The translations under genes and the position numbers were made by a program. A stretch of 64,000 nucleotides of DNA from Medicago truncatula (Eukaryota > Streptophyta > Magnoliopsida > Fabales > Fabaceae): the NCBI RefSeq assembly GCF_003473485.1, contig NC_053043.1, positions 21,950,001 through 22,014,000 on the forward strand, read 5' to 3'. A model generated the notes under the pieces. That model saw nothing but the letters and a program-made list of their open reading frames with translations. It had not been told where the DNA came from and did no database searches. Numbering within the stretch: the first letter of the stretch is position 1; each line of letters starts with the position of its first letter. Shown here in pieces: positions 1 through 11,955 of the stretch.

Positions 1-1090
1 CATATCTCATAGCTGGATAAGGCATACCAATCTCCTCAGCTCGATCTATCACCCACTGGGTATAGGCCTCATGAGCGACACCGGATCTCACACCTAGATG
101 CTTCACACTCTTCCTTCGAACCTTGGACCAAGCATCCACGAAAGCTTTCCTTTGTCCGGTAGGAGCATTCGTGTAGAAGAAGAACTCTGGAGATGTAGCA
201 AGATTGATGGGCTTCGACTTCATAGGAAAACCAAACTGTCTCATAGCAAGCTCGGGATTGTAGTTGATTCCTCCACGAGTACCAAGAAGAGGTACATTGA
301 GAAAGTCTCCACAACCCATAATGATTTCCTTCACCTGAGCGGCCGGAGTGAGCCAGACGATCTCATTAGGAGTAAGGGCCATAATCCGCTGCGAGTAGGA
401 CCAGTTCTCCGAGTTGTCATGGAAGGAACTCGGAAGGTGCGAAATAAACCACCTATACAAAAGAGATGTGCAGCAAAGAATATACCCACGGCCCTTGAGA
501 GTCCTGTCATGAATGGCGTGGTAGGTATCTGCTAGTAAAGTAGGAACCGGGTTCTTGGAATGAAAGATCTCGATAGCATTCATGTCCACGAAGTTGTCGA
601 GGTTCGGGAAGAGAATGAGCCCGTAGATAAGCAAAGCAAGAATAGCCTCGAGTGCATCCTGACGAGTAGTACCGAGATTAGCCTGATCAAGAAGATACTT
701 CGAAGTGAACCCCCGGATGTGAGACTTGGTAATAAGATGGTTGGAGACGTCGGAAGTCTTGAGGTAGAGATCCTTAGCAATAACCAGAGGAGTAAGAGAA
801 GCCCCGGGACCGGTGAAAGGTGTCTTCTCGGCTATAGGCAGACCCACTAGATTGGAGTAAGCCTCGAGAGTAGGAACCAACTGGAAGTCCGGGAAAGTGA
901 AGCAACGGAAGCTCGGATCATAAAATTGCACTAGAGTGTGCACTAGCTTCTCGTCCACATCGGTTCGGAGCAAAGTAAGCAATCCCCCATACCGGAGTCG
1001 GAACCCTGTTTGACTCTTGACCTTGAGTGCCAACTCTCTCAAACCAACCAAATCCACTTCCTTGAACTTGTAGCACTTAGTCTTCTTCAT
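1..1090 (-). CDS. Ogre ORF1 protein, 5' part only (open at window edge)
   Basis: The reading frame opens with ATG at 1090 on the minus strand and stays open for about 363 codons to the window edge. It is clearly homologous to the complete ORF1 at 14863-16278. Shared blocks include LVQFYDP, CFTFPD, PTLEAYSNLVGLP, KTPFTG, ILALLIYGL, LFPNLDNFVD, KNPVPTLLAD, NVPLLGT and YTQWV. ORF1 is the extra protein encoded upstream of gag in Ogre/Tat elements; as far as I recall its N-terminal region corresponds to an uncharacterised plant domain (DUF7745), and its function is unknown. No stop or frameshift is visible in the stretch inside the window, which argues the copy is not old. A splice-acceptor-like CACAG lies directly before the start codon. 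Confidence 0.85.
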   Translation of the reverse strand, partial: MKKTKCYKFKEVDLVGLRELALKVKSQTGFRLRYGGLLTLLRTDVDEKLVHTLVQFYDPSFRCFTFPDFQLVPTLEAYSNLVGLPIAEKTPFTGPGASLTPLVIAKDLYLKTSDVSNHLITKSHIRGFTSKYLLDQANLGTTRQDALEAILALLIYGLILFPNLDNFVDMNAIEIFHSKNPVPTLLADTYHAIHDRTLKGRGYILCCTSLLYRWFISHLPSSFHDNSENWSYSQRIMALTPNEIVWLTPAAQVKEIIMGCGDFLNVPLLGTRGGINYNPELAMRQFGFPMKSKPINLATSPEFFFYTNAPTGQRKAFVDAWSKVRRKSVKHLGVRSGVAHEAYTQWVIDRAEEIGMPYPAMRY

Positions 1091-1775
1091 ACCTGTGATT
1101 ATTTACAAAAAATTCTCATTTGTTTAAACCCTTCGATGAATGCATGAAAAATGTTTATGCATGAATGCATGTATGCATGATTGTGTTGTTAAAAGTGGAT
1201 TGAGTTTCAAGGTAACGGGGCCACGGGTGGACACGGCGTCCGGTGAACTAAGGCTTTGGATAGTAGTAACCAAGGTTCTAACACAGTTCCCAAACTGCAA
1301 CCTCTCTCACATATATCATGGTAGTACAGGACGACACCCGTTCCATGATTATTTGTGAGAAGGTCTAGTTTGAGTGTAGTATCGCGTGACGACTAAAGTT
1401 TGAGACAACACTCAATTTAGCCACCGCACTACGTCCTAAAAAGGCTAGGATGGGTTTGGTAACTACGGTTCATAGCTTCGTCGAACAATTGAAAGTGAAG
1501 TGCCTAAGCATGACAACACACGCCGACAATATCACCTTCAAAATGCCTCAGCTATGTGAGATTGATCGCATAATCCAATACACGAGGCAACCCCCGGATC
1601 GAATTGTCGATTATATCTCTACCTAAACATAAGTTCACTCAGCCCGGGTATAGGACTTTTGATATTCTCACCCCACACGTCAGATGAAAATAAACAAGTA
1701 TTCACATATGTAAGCAATAAAACAAAGCGTAAATATAAACTAAGGAAAACTAGGCGCGACCCGCTAAAAAGAATT
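1091..1775 (-). other. Untranslated leader of the minus-strand Ogre
   Basis: No coding potential is visible between the primer-binding site and ORF1. The leader contains two blocks (1417-1440 and 1369-1387) identical on the reverse strand to blocks in the leader of the other Ogre. It also has an ATGCAT-rich stretch before ORF1 that the other element shares. Confidence 0.75.
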
Positions 1776-1792
1776 CCCCAGTGAAGTCGCCA
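1776..1792 (-). promoter_or_regulatory. Primer-binding site of minus-strand Ogre
   Basis: On the minus strand TGGCGACTTCACTGGGG follows the LTR end after the spacer GAAA. The site and spacer are identical in the complete Ogre (14116-14136). Ogre elements are known to prime from a tRNA-Arg; the TGG start fits pairing to a tRNA CCA end. The exact tRNA was not checked. Confidence 0.8.
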
Positions 1793-3472
1793 TTTCTGTT
1801 ATCATGGTTTTTGGGTGCCAAGCCATTAATTGGACTTGAACCTTTTGACCGTTGATATTCTCTATTTTTTCTTGGGAAGGGCAAAATTGAGAAAAACCCT
1901 TAGATTCTAAGTTCGGGGGTCGTTTTCGCTACGGGAAGGTGTTAGGCACCCGGAGCGATTATGGTATTCCATAAGAACCGCTCTCCTAAGTTTATTTCTA
2001 CGCTTTAGTTTTATTGCTTATTTGTAAAAAAGGAAAGTGTGATTAGTTAAGAATGGGGGTGAGAAGAAGTAGAATTTGATTTTATTTCGGCTTGGATGAG
2101 TTTTGACTCATTGCCTACGTACCGTTTTACGGGATCAAAACCGGCGTAGTTCTTGCTAAAAAGACTTGTTTTTTGTTTTAATTGTTTGATTTTAAGTTTT
2201 AAAAAAAAAGGTTTTGAAGAAGGAGATTGGGAGGCTTCATGAGCATTAGATTTAGCAAAAAAGTGAGGTTTGATTAGTGATTAGAAAGAAAGTCTAAATG
2301 ATTAAGATGAATTGAATTTTTCTTAAGAAAAAAAAGAAAGGAAAAAAAAAATGAAGTGTTGACTTCATATTTATTATGAAAATTTTTGAAGTGAAGTTCA
2401 ATTGTTTTTTTTGAAAAAAGGATGGATTTTCTCTAAGTGTTTAAAACCTAAACGCTTATTTAACCATACAATCCTATACATACATCTAAGGTGAGTGTGT
2501 GCGTGTCGGTGCGCCATAGTGTCCATAGTCCATATTACAACATTTCCTAAATACATTCTATGGCCCCTTTGCCAAGCTACAAAATAATGATGACAAATTA
2601 CATCTCTAAAACGAATTAAAACTTGCAAGAATAAATGCTAGGCTAAAGAAGGTGGAGGGAATACTAAATGAGATGCATGAAACATGGAAATAAACTTGTT
2701 AGTCAAAAGAAAGAACATAATAAGCACTAAGAAATGAAAGCATGCAAGATGGCACAAAAAGTTAACAAAATGACATTAAACCCTAAAAACTTAGGTATGA
2801 AACCTAAAGCATTCTTGGCCTCTAATTCTCATGCTCTAACAAATTTTGAAAGAGTTTTCTTTATCTCAAGTTATAGCATGGAATTATTGGAAATATGCAA
2901 GCATGGTTTCATGCCATATTTTCTAGAATAAACTTGGCATTTCATATCTTTCAAAATATGCATATATTGTTTATAAAATCAAGAACTTATGAACCAAATC
3001 AAAACAGCAAATCAACATGAAATTATAGGCACAAATCTCTCATATTAACACATCAAGTAGTTTTTATCACATATTCTCACATCAAGGACAAATGTGTGAA
3101 GAAGAATCCATAACAAATAATTCAAAGAGAATTAAATTGTTATGAATTAATTGTACAAAAAATTTCATGGATCCTTAATGTGCAAAAATGTCATAAAAAC
3201 ACTAAGAAAATATCAAGAAACATGTATGAATTTTTCTAGGAATTTTATCACAATTTTAATCAAGACATAGGTGCAGGTAACAAAAAAAAAGGGGTGTGAA
3301 TAGCACTGGAAAGACAAAAACGCAGAAAATCAAAGAAAACAAGCCCAAGCCCAAACCTAAAAGATCCGGATGCACAGGAGCCACAGGATTGATCCAGGGT
3401 TCTGAAACCCTAGATCAAACGGCCAGGAATCGAAGGGGAATGGACCGGACTGGACCGGTCCGGTTCGCTGGC

Positions 3473-3480
3473 TTATAAAA
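3473..3480 (+). promoter_or_regulatory. Antisense TATA-like box inside minus-strand Ogre LTR
   Basis: TTATAAAA on the + strand, opposite to the element's direction. It is preceded by a GGACCGGTCC-type palindrome and followed within about 40 bases by a long CT-rich tract (about 3515-3565) and the hairpin CCTCGCCG/CGGCGAGG (3568-3584). This looks like a plant core promoter with a CT-rich start region. The other Ogre LTR has the same arrangement. Confidence 0.5.
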
Positions 3481-4503
3481 AGGGAGGAGCTCCGGTTTAC
3501 TTCATTTTGCTGCCCTCATTCTCTCTCTAACTCTTCTCTCTTCTCTCATCTCTCACCTCTCACTAACCTCGCCGCCGGCGAGGATGAAGCTACGGCGGAG
3601 ACCTTGAAGGTCCGCCGGAAACTTCATCTTCTCCGGCGAGTTCATGCAGTTTCCGGCGACCTAAATTTCCAGATTTCAAAGATTCTTACTTCATTTGATT
3701 CGTCCTTTAACCCTAAACACGAATCCAGTAGCTGTTTTTTCAAATACGGTTTGAAACGTTGTAGATCTAAAAAGTTCCGTACGGTTTTGAAACTGATTTT
3801 TTTGGTTTTTGAAAAGAAATGTTTAGATCGTTTAAAGATCTACATCGTTTCGTTGTTTGATTACGCTTCTAGTACTCGTTCTTGCTTTCAAAACTTAGAT
3901 CCTTATGGATCTAGGTTTCGTGTTTACGGTTACGGTTTTCTTTGAATTCTGGAAATTCTTTTTGATGTGCTTTGCTCGCGTGATTGTTTTCTACAGGTTT
4001 AACAGTGATATTACTTTTGAGAAAAGATTCTGAGTTTTACCTAAGGTTTTGGTTGAAACCTTTAATGGAGGAAATCTTTGGGAAAACTTGAATGTTCTTG
4101 CTGGTTTTTGATTCCTTTGCTTGCTCTTGGACCGAAAATAAATCGGTGATTCTCCTTTTCTCACTGATTCCGTTTCTTCATCTTCTTCGCCGGTTTAGAA
4201 CTTTGCTTCTTTCCCTCTTCTTTTCACGCTCTGTGATCAACGCTTGAGCTTGCTTCAATGCGAGCTCGCGTTTGGAATTGCAGAGAATGATCAATTCGAT
4301 GATGAAGATTCAACAGAATCTCTGAGAATTGATCCAAAAACTGTTGATTCTGATGAATTTGATTTCTGAAGAAACGGTTAGAGTTTCGTGTTCTTGGTGA
4401 TTTCTCTGTGACTTTCTGTTTTGATCTAGCTAATTGAGAAAGAGAAATTGGAAATGTGTTTATGAGTTGGCGTGTTGTTATTGCTTCTGATTCTGACTCA
4501 CTG

Positions 4504-4511
4504 TTTATATA
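4504..4511 (-). promoter_or_regulatory. Sense TATA-like box of minus-strand Ogre LTR
   Basis: TATATAAA on the minus strand, about 800 bases inside the LTR, is placed as expected for a U3 promoter. It points toward the antisense box at 3473, so the two promoters would be convergent. Confidence 0.5.
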
Positions 4512-5313
4512 GTTGACATGTGTACACTTGAGCCAATAAAAATGTGACACCTGGATTTGTATGGAAATGGCACGGCCTGGACCTGAAAAATGAACTTTGG
4601 ACTTTTCTGCAAAAATAAGAACTTGAGGACTAAACTGCAAAATTAAGAAACTTGAAATGAAATAAAAAAAGAAATTTGGACAAAAGTGCAATTTTGGGAC
4701 CTCAATTGAGGGACCAAAATGCAAAAAATAAAATTTGAATAAAAAACAAAATTTGACCAAACGTAAAGTGAAACAAAAAATAAAACTGACAAAACGGACT
4801 AAAATGAACCAATGGCTTAAATGAGGTACTTCAAAGTAACCTCCCCATGCCAAAATTTTATGTGAAATGACCAAAATGCCCTTAGGGCTAAAAACGACCT
4901 AAACTGACTCAAACAGACTTGACACTGACTCAGACGCAAGTTTGAAATGAAATTAGCAAGGTTTACTGATGAAATGTTAAAAATGAATTTGAAAAGACTC
5001 AGAGACAGTCACAAGGATGAAAATGGGTCCCACTGCAGGAAACGACCAAAATACCCTTCTGTACGACTTTTTGCAAATTTTGAAATAAACTGTAGAAAAA
5101 GCAATGTAATGATTCAGAGACACTTTTGAATGACTTACAAGACAAGTAAAGACATTTCGAAAGGTTTTATGCAAGAAAAATATAGGTAAAATTGTGATTG
5201 AAAATACTGCGAGGCAGAGACAATTTGAACTATGCAGTTGAAATTTGATAATTGACAAGGTTTGAAATGAAATTGGGCCCAGTATTTTTAGGTCCAAAAA
5301 ACAGGGTATAACA

Positions 5314-8300
5314 ATGATGCTAAGGCAACCGTGGGGTTAGTGGCAACAGTATCATCAGAAGCAGTATCAGAAGCTGAATCAGATTCAGAAGATGAAAATG
5401 AGGTATATTCCAAAATCCCTAGACAAGAACTTGTTGATTCTCTAAAAGAACTTTTATCACTGTTTGAACACAGAACCAATGAGTTGACAGATTTAAAAGA
5501 AAAATATGTTGATTTGATGAAACAACAAAAGTCAACTCTATTGGAACTGAAAGCTTCTGAAGAAGAACTCAAAGGGTTTAACCTCATATCAACAACATAT
5601 GAAGATAGACTCAAGAGTCTTTGTCAGAAGCTACAAGAAAAATGTGATAAAGGTTCAGGCAATAAACATGAGATTGCCTTGGATGATTTTATTATGGCTG
5701 GAATAGACAGAAGCAAAGTTGCTTCTATGATCTACAGCACATACAAGAACAAAGGCAAAGGGATTGGATATTCTGAGGAGAAATCCAAAGAATACAGTCT
5801 CAAGAGCTACTGTGATTGTATCAAGGATGGATTGAAATCCACCTTTGTGCCTGAAGGTACAAATGCTATAACTGCTGTTCAGTCAAAACCTGAAGCTTCT
5901 GATTCACAGGCTAAGATCACATCAAAGCCAGAAAACCTTAAGATCAAGGTAATGACAAAATCTGATCCTAAGAGTCAAAAGATTAAAATTCTTGTCATAC
6001 CCCAAATTTTGACCAAAGGTCCCACTGACACACGTCTTCGAACTCGAACCAGACTCACATTTCAGTGAAAAATTCGGCAGGGAGGTATTTTAAAATACCT
6101 CATTTTGTTTCCGAGTCGGGCCCTCTTCTCTCAGTCTTTAATTATTTATTTCCATCTTTCAAATTTTTAGTTTAGAATTCTAATTTTAATTTTTAGTCCA
6201 AGATTAGATTAAATTTCTTTTAGTCCCATTTTAAATTTTTCTTTTTTATTTAAAACCAAAAATGTAGATATTATCCTTTTATTATTAATTTTTTTCTTTT
6301 TTTAATTAAGTCCCAAAATTGTCCAAAGCCTCAAAAATGTCCAAAACAGTCCAAGTTCACGCGCATCAAACACAAACCGTCTTCCTTCATTCATCCTCAT
6401 CCAATTTACACAGCCTGTCACACAGAGGCAGTCCCAATCCAATTCACGCGCATCAGTCACAAGTTCAGGAACGGAAATACCTTTTTCTTCTCCTCAAGCC
6501 ACAGCTTTTATGCTCGTATTTAACAAACCCTAGCCTCAACCTCACTCTATAAATAGAGACCTGCACAACACAAAGAAAACACGAAAAAAAACACAGAGAG
6601 AGGCGCGCAACACAACAAACACACACGCACAGGAAGCCATACCACAACACAGAGAGAGGCGCGCAACACAACAAACACACACGCACAGGAAGCAACACCA
6701 CAACAACAGATCAAGCACAACTCGACGTGCACACGGAACCAGACACATACACTACATCGCAAGCCAGCACCATAAATAGAGCCGGATTCACAAGAGAAAA
6801 AGAGGTAGTACTTTCTTTTACCTTTAGATCTAGGTCTCTGTGTGTACGTTTTCGAAAATCTAGGTCTAGAACTGAAGAAAGAAAAGGGAGTAGGAGAAGA
6901 TAAGCGAAAAAAAATGCAAAAAAAATTAAATTAGGGTTCCGGCGTGGTGGCGCCGCCGCACTGGCCGGCCAACCACCGCCGGAACCACCATCCCACCGTC
7001 GGAGAAGAAGAGGGAAGAGAGAGGACAGAGAGCTAGAGAGAGAAGGAGGCGGAAGAGAGAGAAGGAGGAAAAGAAAAATGAGGAAATTAGGGTTTACACC
7101 CTTTATATACCTCTCAAATCCGGGTCGACCCGCCAGGCTTAACCCATGACCCGCTCCGTCTCTATCTAGGCCCAAACCTGTTTTTTACTTTCTGCACACC
7201 CCATAATACTGCTACACCTCCTACCTTGTGATTGAACCTTTTATTTATTTCTTTCAAGTCTTGCATACATTTTATTTATCGTTTAGCATTGTAATTATTA
7301 ATTTATGTTCTCTCATGCATGTTAGAATGTAAATTAGGCCTTGATGTAAATAATTTATTTACTTTTTCTTGTCATTTATTTTTTTGCAGACCTTAGAATG
7401 TAAATAGGTTTTTTTGTAATAGTTTAGGTGCATGTGTGCGTGTGTGGGTGTATGCTCTACTTTTCTGCTTAGGTTATTACGTTTTATTTTCTTGCTCCGT
7501 TAGTTTAGCAATTATTCAAAAAATAACAAAAACATGCAAATAACCAAAAAATCATAAAAATACTTTTTTTATAATAAACCTTGATCCTAAATCAAGTGAT
7601 CGTCCTTTTTATTTTATTTTCTTAATCAAATATCAATCAATTTAACTATACTTTGAGTCTATTTTCATTTAAATTAAAAAACACAAATCCATTCCTATTT
7701 TGCCACTTGGCTTTTATTTTTAAAACCTTTTTCAAAACTAATAAAAAACACAAAACCAATCAAACGTCAATTTCTACCCCGAACTACGAGGTTTTGATCC
7801 TTCACGGGTACGTAGGCAGAGGACCATGTCCTTTCAAACAATAAAAAATGTAGATAAATTAGGTCTCACCTTATTTTCTTTTTCATCACATTAATTCCTT
7901 CTTTTCAAAAGCAAGCAAGTTATAGCACATTGAATTAAATAAAACCAAGAGGTTCCCGTAGAGTACTACGGACATAAAGGGTGCTAACACCTTCCTTTTA
8001 TGTAACTAACCCCCGAACCCAAAATCTTTTCAAAATGGGGTAGTTTGAACTTTTTTCCCCTTTTCTTAATAAAATTAAATGTTCAGTCGTGAAATAAATT
8101 AGCGAGTCAAAAGCTAATCAAATAGCCTTGATCTCCAAAAAATGACGCGACAATTCTGAAAAGATCAGAACCTGTTCATCAGAATCTGATTAAACCAGAA
8201 TCTAAAATCCCAAAACAAAAGGATCAGAAGAACAAAGCAGCTACTGCTTCTGAGAAAACAATACCAAAAGGTGTCAAACCTAAAGTATTGAATGATCAGA

Positions 8301-8460
8301 AGCCACTCAGCATTCACCCTAAGGTACAAGGGAGGAAAAGTAAAACCTCCAAAACTAACCCAAAAGGACCCATGAAGATATGGGTACCTAAATCTGAATT
8401 GGCCAAAAATGCAGGTGTGCTTAAGGGCAAGAGAGAAACAAAGGTCATGGTACCTAGACA
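5314..8460 (+). pseudogene. SIRE gag, C-terminal part, split by solo Ogre LTR
   Basis: Gag coding sequence is open from 5314, where the minus-strand Ogre cuts it, to 5992 and contains a predicted coiled coil (heptad-rich stretch around 5430-5640) and a lysine-rich tail. A solo LTR plus duplicated ATTCT then interrupts it. The same frame resumes after 8157 and continues as a basic, lysine/serine-rich region to the protease boundary. Near 8405-8460 the gag frame (ending in [12 protein letters not shown]) and the pol frame (beginning before WYLDSGC) overlap but differ, so a one-base frame change separates them. With the N-terminus, the solo LTR and the frame change all affecting it, this gag cannot be made as a normal protein. 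I do not see a zinc knuckle in the visible part; it may have lain upstream. Confidence 0.75.
5993..8152 (+). repeat. Solo LTR of Ogre (2160 bp) with target-site duplication ATTCT
   Basis: The sequence is nearly identical to the two LTRs of the complete Ogre (11956-14115 and 25850-28009) and has the same ends, TGTCATACCCC...GACGCGACA. It is flanked by ATTCT at 5988-5992 and 8153-8157. The perfect 5-bp duplication shows a full element once inserted here and was reduced to one LTR by recombination between its LTRs. By eye it differs from the 5' LTR of the complete Ogre by about three substitutions and two homopolymer length changes. It carries the same TATA box (6548-6555) and antisense box (7102-7109). 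Confidence 0.95.
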
Positions 8461-11400
8461 GCGGATGTTCAAGGCACATGACTGGAGAGAAAGCTTTGTT
8501 CCTTACCCTTACAATGAAAGATGGAGGAGAAGTGAAGTTTGGTGGCAACCAAACTGGAAAGATCATTGGTACAGGTACTATTGGTAATTCCTCCATCTCA
8601 ATTAATAATGTGTGGCTAGTAGATGGTCTGAAGCATAACCTATTGAGCATTAGTCAATTTTGTGACAATGGGTATGATGTAACGTTCAGTAAGACCAACT
8701 GCACACTAGTCAACAAGGATGACAAATCCATTACATTCAAGGGAAAGAGAGTTGAGAATGTCTATAAAATAAATTTCTCTGATCTGGCTGATCAGAAGGT
8801 AGTTTGCCTTCTGTCAATGAATGATAAAAAATGGGTATGGCATAAAAGGTTGGGACATGCTAATTGGAGATTAATTTCTAAAATTAGCAAGTTACAACTG
8901 GTCAAAGGATTGCCTAACATTGATTATCATTCAGATGCACTTTGTGGTGCATGTCAGAAAGGGAAAATTGTGAAAAGTTCTTTCAAATCTAAAGACATTG
9001 TATCAACCTCCAGACCCTTAGAATTACTCCATATTGATCTTTTTGGTCCAGTTAACACTGCATCTTTATATGGAAGTAAATATGGATTAGTCATTGTTGA
9101 TGATTACAGCAGATGGACTTGGGTAAAATTCATTAAAAGTAAAGACTATGCATGTGAAGTGTTTAGCAGCTTCTGCACTCAAATACAATCTGAAAAAGAA
9201 TTGAATATTTTGAAAGTCAGAAGTGATCATGGTGGAGAATTTGAAAATGAGCCATTTGAACTTTTTTGTGAAAAACATGGGATTCTCCATGAGTTTTCCT
9301 CTCCTAGAACTCCACAACAAAATGGGGTTGTAGAGAGAAAGAACAGAACATTACAAGAAATGGCCAGAACCATGATCCATGAAAACAACTTAGCTAAACA
9401 TTTTTGGGCAGAAGCAGTCAATACTTCATGTTATATTCAAAATAGGATCTATATCAGACCTATGTTGGAGAAAACAGCATATGAACTCTTTAAAGGAAGA
9501 AGACCCAATATCTCTTACTTTCATCAGTTTGGATGTACTTGTTACATCTTAAACACTAAAGACTATCTGAAGAAATTTGATGCCAAGGCTCAAAGAGGAA
9601 TCTTTTTAGGTTACTCTGAAAGGTCAAAGGCATACAGAGTGTATAATTCAGAAACACAATGTGTTGAAGAATCTATGCATGTAAAATTTGATGATAGAGA
9701 GCCTGGAAGTAAAACTTCAGAGCAAAGTGAAAGTAATGCAGGTACAACTGATTCTGAAGATGCATCAGAATCTGATCAACCTTCTGATTCTGAAAAGTAT
9801 ACAGAAGTTGAATCTAGTCCAGAAGCTGAAATCACTCCAGAAGCTGAGTCTAATTCAGAAGCAGAACCTAGCCCAAAAGTACAGAATGAAAGTGCTTCTG
9901 AGGACTGTCAAGATAACACTCAGCAGGTTATTCAACCTAAATTCAAGCACAAATCTTCACATCCTGAGGAGCTAATGATTGGAAGCAAAGATAGTCCTAG
10001 AAGAACAAGATCACATTTTAGACAAGAAGAGTCATTAATAGGACTGCTTTCAATAATTGAGCCTAAAACTGTTGAAGAAGCTCTCTCAGATGATGGATGG
10101 ATATTAGCTATGCAAGAAGAGCTAAATCAATTCCAAAGGAATGATGTGTGGGATCTGGTACCCAAACCTTTTCAGAAGAACATTATTGGAACAAAATGGG
10201 TATTCAGAAACAAACTGAATGAACAAGGAGAAGTAACCAGAAACAAAGCCAGACTTGTTGCTCAAGGCTACAGTCAACAAGAAGGCATTGATTACACTGA
10301 AACATTTGCTCCAGTTGCAAGATTGGAAGCAATCAGGTTACTTCTATCCTACGCAATTAATCATGGCATAATATTATATCAAATGGATGTCAAAAGTGCC
10401 TTTCTTAATGGTGTCATTGAAGAAGAAGTGTATGTTAAACAACCTCCTGGGTTTGAGGATCTTAAGCATCCTGACCATGTTTATAAACTTAAGAAATCAC
10501 TATATGGCTTGAAACAAGCTCCCAGAGCTTGGTATGATAGACTAAGTAATTTCTTAATTAAAAATGATTTTGAAAGAGGACAAGTTGACACAACACTCTT
10601 CAGAAGGACTCTTAAGAAAGATATTTTGATTGTGCAAATATATGTTGATGATATAATATTTGGTTCTACTAATGCATCTCTTTGCAAAGAATTTTCTAAG
10701 TTAATGCAGGATGAATTTGAAATGAGTATGATGGGAGAACTGAAATTCTTTCTTGGAATTCAAATCAACCAAAGTAAAGAAGGAGTATATGTTCATCAAA
10801 CAAAATATACAAAGGAGCTTCTGAAGAAGTTCAAGCTAGAAGATTGTAAAGTGATGAACACTCCAATGCATCCAACCTGCACCTTAAGCAAAGAAGATAC
10901 TGGAACAGTAGTAGACCAGAAGCTATACAGAGGTATGATTGGTTCTCTGTTATACCTCACTGCATCTAGACCTGATATTTTATTCAGTGTATGCTTGTGT
11001 GCAAGATTTCAATCAGATCCTAGAGAATCTCATTTAACTGCAGTTAAGAGAATCTTCAGGTATCTGAAAGGAACAACTAATCTTGGACTCCTGTATAGGA
11101 AATCCCTAGATTATAAGTTGATTGGATTCTGTGATGCTGATTATGCTGGTGATAGGATTGAAAGAAAATCAACCAGTGGAAATTGTCAATTCCTGGGAGA
11201 GAATCTGATATCTTGGGCAAGCAAAAGACAAGCAACTATTGCTATGTCTACAGCAGAAGCAGAATACATTTCAGCTGCAAGTTGTTGCACACAACTACTT
11301 TGGATGAAACATCAGTTGGAAGACTATCAGATTAATGCTAACAGTATTCCCATTTACTGTGATAATACTGCTGCTATTTGTTTGTCAAAGAATCCAATTC

Positions 11401-11588
11401 TACATTCAAGAGCCAAGCATATTGAAATCAAACACCATTTTATCAGAGACTATGTTCAAAAAGGGATTTTAGATATACAATTCATTGATACTGAACATCA
11501 ATGGGCTGATATATTTACAAAACCTTTGTCTGTTGAAAGATTTGATTTTATTAAGAAAAATTTGAACATGCATTTTGTGTCTGATTGA
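8409..11588 (+). CDS. SIRE-type copia Pol polyprotein (protease, integrase, RT, RNase H)
   Basis: The frame is open for about 1059 codons with the copia domain order. The aspartic protease site is DSG in [13 protein letters not shown] near the start. Integrase has an HHCC zinc finger ([10 protein letters not shown] ... CGACQKGK) and catalytic residues in [15 protein letters not shown] and [10 protein letters not shown]. An acidic, serine/glutamate-rich linker lies at about 9690-9910. Reverse transcriptase follows, with [11 protein letters not shown] and YVDDIIFG (about 10641). RNase H has [19 protein letters not shown] and IYCDNTAAI. The end, [13 protein letters not shown] ... NMHFVSD, is typical of copia Pol. 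No internal stop is present, so the enzyme part looks intact even though gag is broken. The start at 8409 is only the first ATG in the frame; the natural protein would be a gag-pol fusion. Confidence 0.93.
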   Translation: MQVCLRAREKQRSWYLDSGCSRHMTGEKALFLTLTMKDGGEVKFGGNQTGKIIGTGTIGNSSISINNVWLVDGLKHNLLSISQFCDNGYDVTFSKTNCTLVNKDDKSITFKGKRVENVYKINFSDLADQKVVCLLSMNDKKWVWHKRLGHANWRLISKISKLQLVKGLPNIDYHSDALCGACQKGKIVKSSFKSKDIVSTSRPLELLHIDLFGPVNTASLYGSKYGLVIVDDYSRWTWVKFIKSKDYACEVFSSFCTQIQSEKELNILKVRSDHGGEFENEPFELFCEKHGILHEFSSPRTPQQNGVVERKNRTLQEMARTMIHENNLAKHFWAEAVNTSCYIQNRIYIRPMLEKTAYELFKGRRPNISYFHQFGCTCYILNTKDYLKKFDAKAQRGIFLGYSERSKAYRVYNSETQCVEESMHVKFDDREPGSKTSEQSESNAGTTDSEDASESDQPSDSEKYTEVESSPEAEITPEAESNSEAEPSPKVQNESASEDCQDNTQQVIQPKFKHKSSHPEELMIGSKDSPRRTRSHFRQEESLIGLLSIIEPKTVEEALSDDGWILAMQEELNQFQRNDVWDLVPKPFQKNIIGTKWVFRNKLNEQGEVTRNKARLVAQGYSQQEGIDYTETFAPVARLEAIRLLLSYAINHGIILYQMDVKSAFLNGVIEEEVYVKQPPGFEDLKHPDHVYKLKKSLYGLKQAPRAWYDRLSNFLIKNDFERGQVDTTLFRRTLKKDILIVQIYVDDIIFGSTNASLCKEFSKLMQDEFEMSMMGELKFFLGIQINQSKEGVYVHQTKYTKELLKKFKLEDCKVMNTPMHPTCTLSKEDTGTVVDQKLYRGMIGSLLYLTASRPDILFSVCLCARFQSDPRESHLTAVKRIFRYLKGTTNLGLLYRKSLDYKLIGFCDADYAGDRIERKSTSGNCQFLGENLISWASKRQATIAMSTAEAEYISAASCCTQLLWMKHQLEDYQINANSIPIYCDNTAAICLSKNPILHSRAKHIEIKHHFIRDYVQKGILDIQFIDTEHQWADIFTKPLSVERFDFIKKNLNMHFVSD

Positions 11589-11955
11589 AAAATTGCTTGC
11601 CTCTGAATAAGAAGTTTGGTTCTGAAGTTTATTCAGAAGCATTTGGTTCATCAGAAGCTCTTAACTGAGGTTCTGAGGAAAATGTGCTTCTGAAGATGAC
11701 GTCAGCACTAAAACTTCAGAAGTGTTATTCTTTGCTTCTGAATAGCTTGGTTAGTGGGAACGTTGGTAGTTACTTTATGTAACAGCTGTCCCATTACCCA
11801 AAAGGTAGTTTTCTGAAGAGTCTCTGACGTGGTCTATTTGTATTGGAGTATAACAAAAAAAGGGCAATGATGTTTTATTCGCTTTTTAACATACTTACAC
11901 GCGCCCCCAATTTGTCATTAATGCTGTGTTTGTTTGTCCCTTCTGAATTGCAAAC
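11589..11955 (+). promoter_or_regulatory. SIRE pol-env spacer with an LTR-like TGACGTCA module
   Basis: No ORF is credible here. The spacer is rich in TCAGAAGC-like motifs. At about 11684-11704 it has TGCTTCTGAAG followed by ATGACGTCA. The 3' LTR has almost the same string at about 31886-31906. TGACGTCA is a classic bZIP/TGA-factor site. The module may help express the downstream env-position ORF; that is an inference. The complete Ogre inserted at the right edge of this spacer. Confidence 0.45.

Larger units (their letters stand above)
1..5313 (-). mobile_element. Ogre/Tat-type Ty3/gypsy retrotransposon (second Ogre), minus strand, runs off left edge
   Basis: Read on the minus strand this is the 5' part of an LTR retrotransposon: a 3.5-kb LTR (1797-5313), a four-base spacer GAAA, a primer-binding site identical to that of the Ogre at 11956-28009, a leader, and an ORF1 homologous to that element's ORF1. 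The LTR starts TGTTATACCC and ends GATAACA, so the termini form a short inverted repeat. Its outer edge abuts SIRE gag coding sequence directly at 5314, so the element inserted into that gene. The five bases next to it are ATGAT (5314-5318). The matching duplication would lie outside the window. gag-pol must lie to the left of base 1. The LTR sequence is unlike the other Ogre's, so this is a distinct family. Confidence 0.88.
1797..5313 (-). repeat. 5' LTR (3517 bp) of minus-strand Ogre
   Basis: Bounded by TG...CA on the minus strand: it starts TGTTATACCC (5313 downward) and ends GATAACA (to 1797), followed by spacer and primer-binding site. A sense TATA-like box lies at 4504-4511, and an antisense (+ strand) TATA-like box at 3473-3480 is followed by a pyrimidine-rich tract and a GC-rich hairpin. 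The open frames seen inside it (for example 4224-4874 minus and 3604-3945 plus) have no recognisable domain and overlap promoter-like sequence, so I do not call them genes. Confidence 0.85.

Noticed and set aside
3604-3945. 113-codon + strand frame downstream of the antisense TATA-like box
   Set aside because: Tempting as an antisense-transcript protein, but no homology is recognisable and the frame starts within GC-rich LTR sequence. I kept only the promoter observation.
4224-4874. 216-codon minus-strand frame in the minus-strand Ogre LTR
   Set aside because: It runs across the sense TATA-like box and has no recognisable domain or codon bias, so it is most likely chance.
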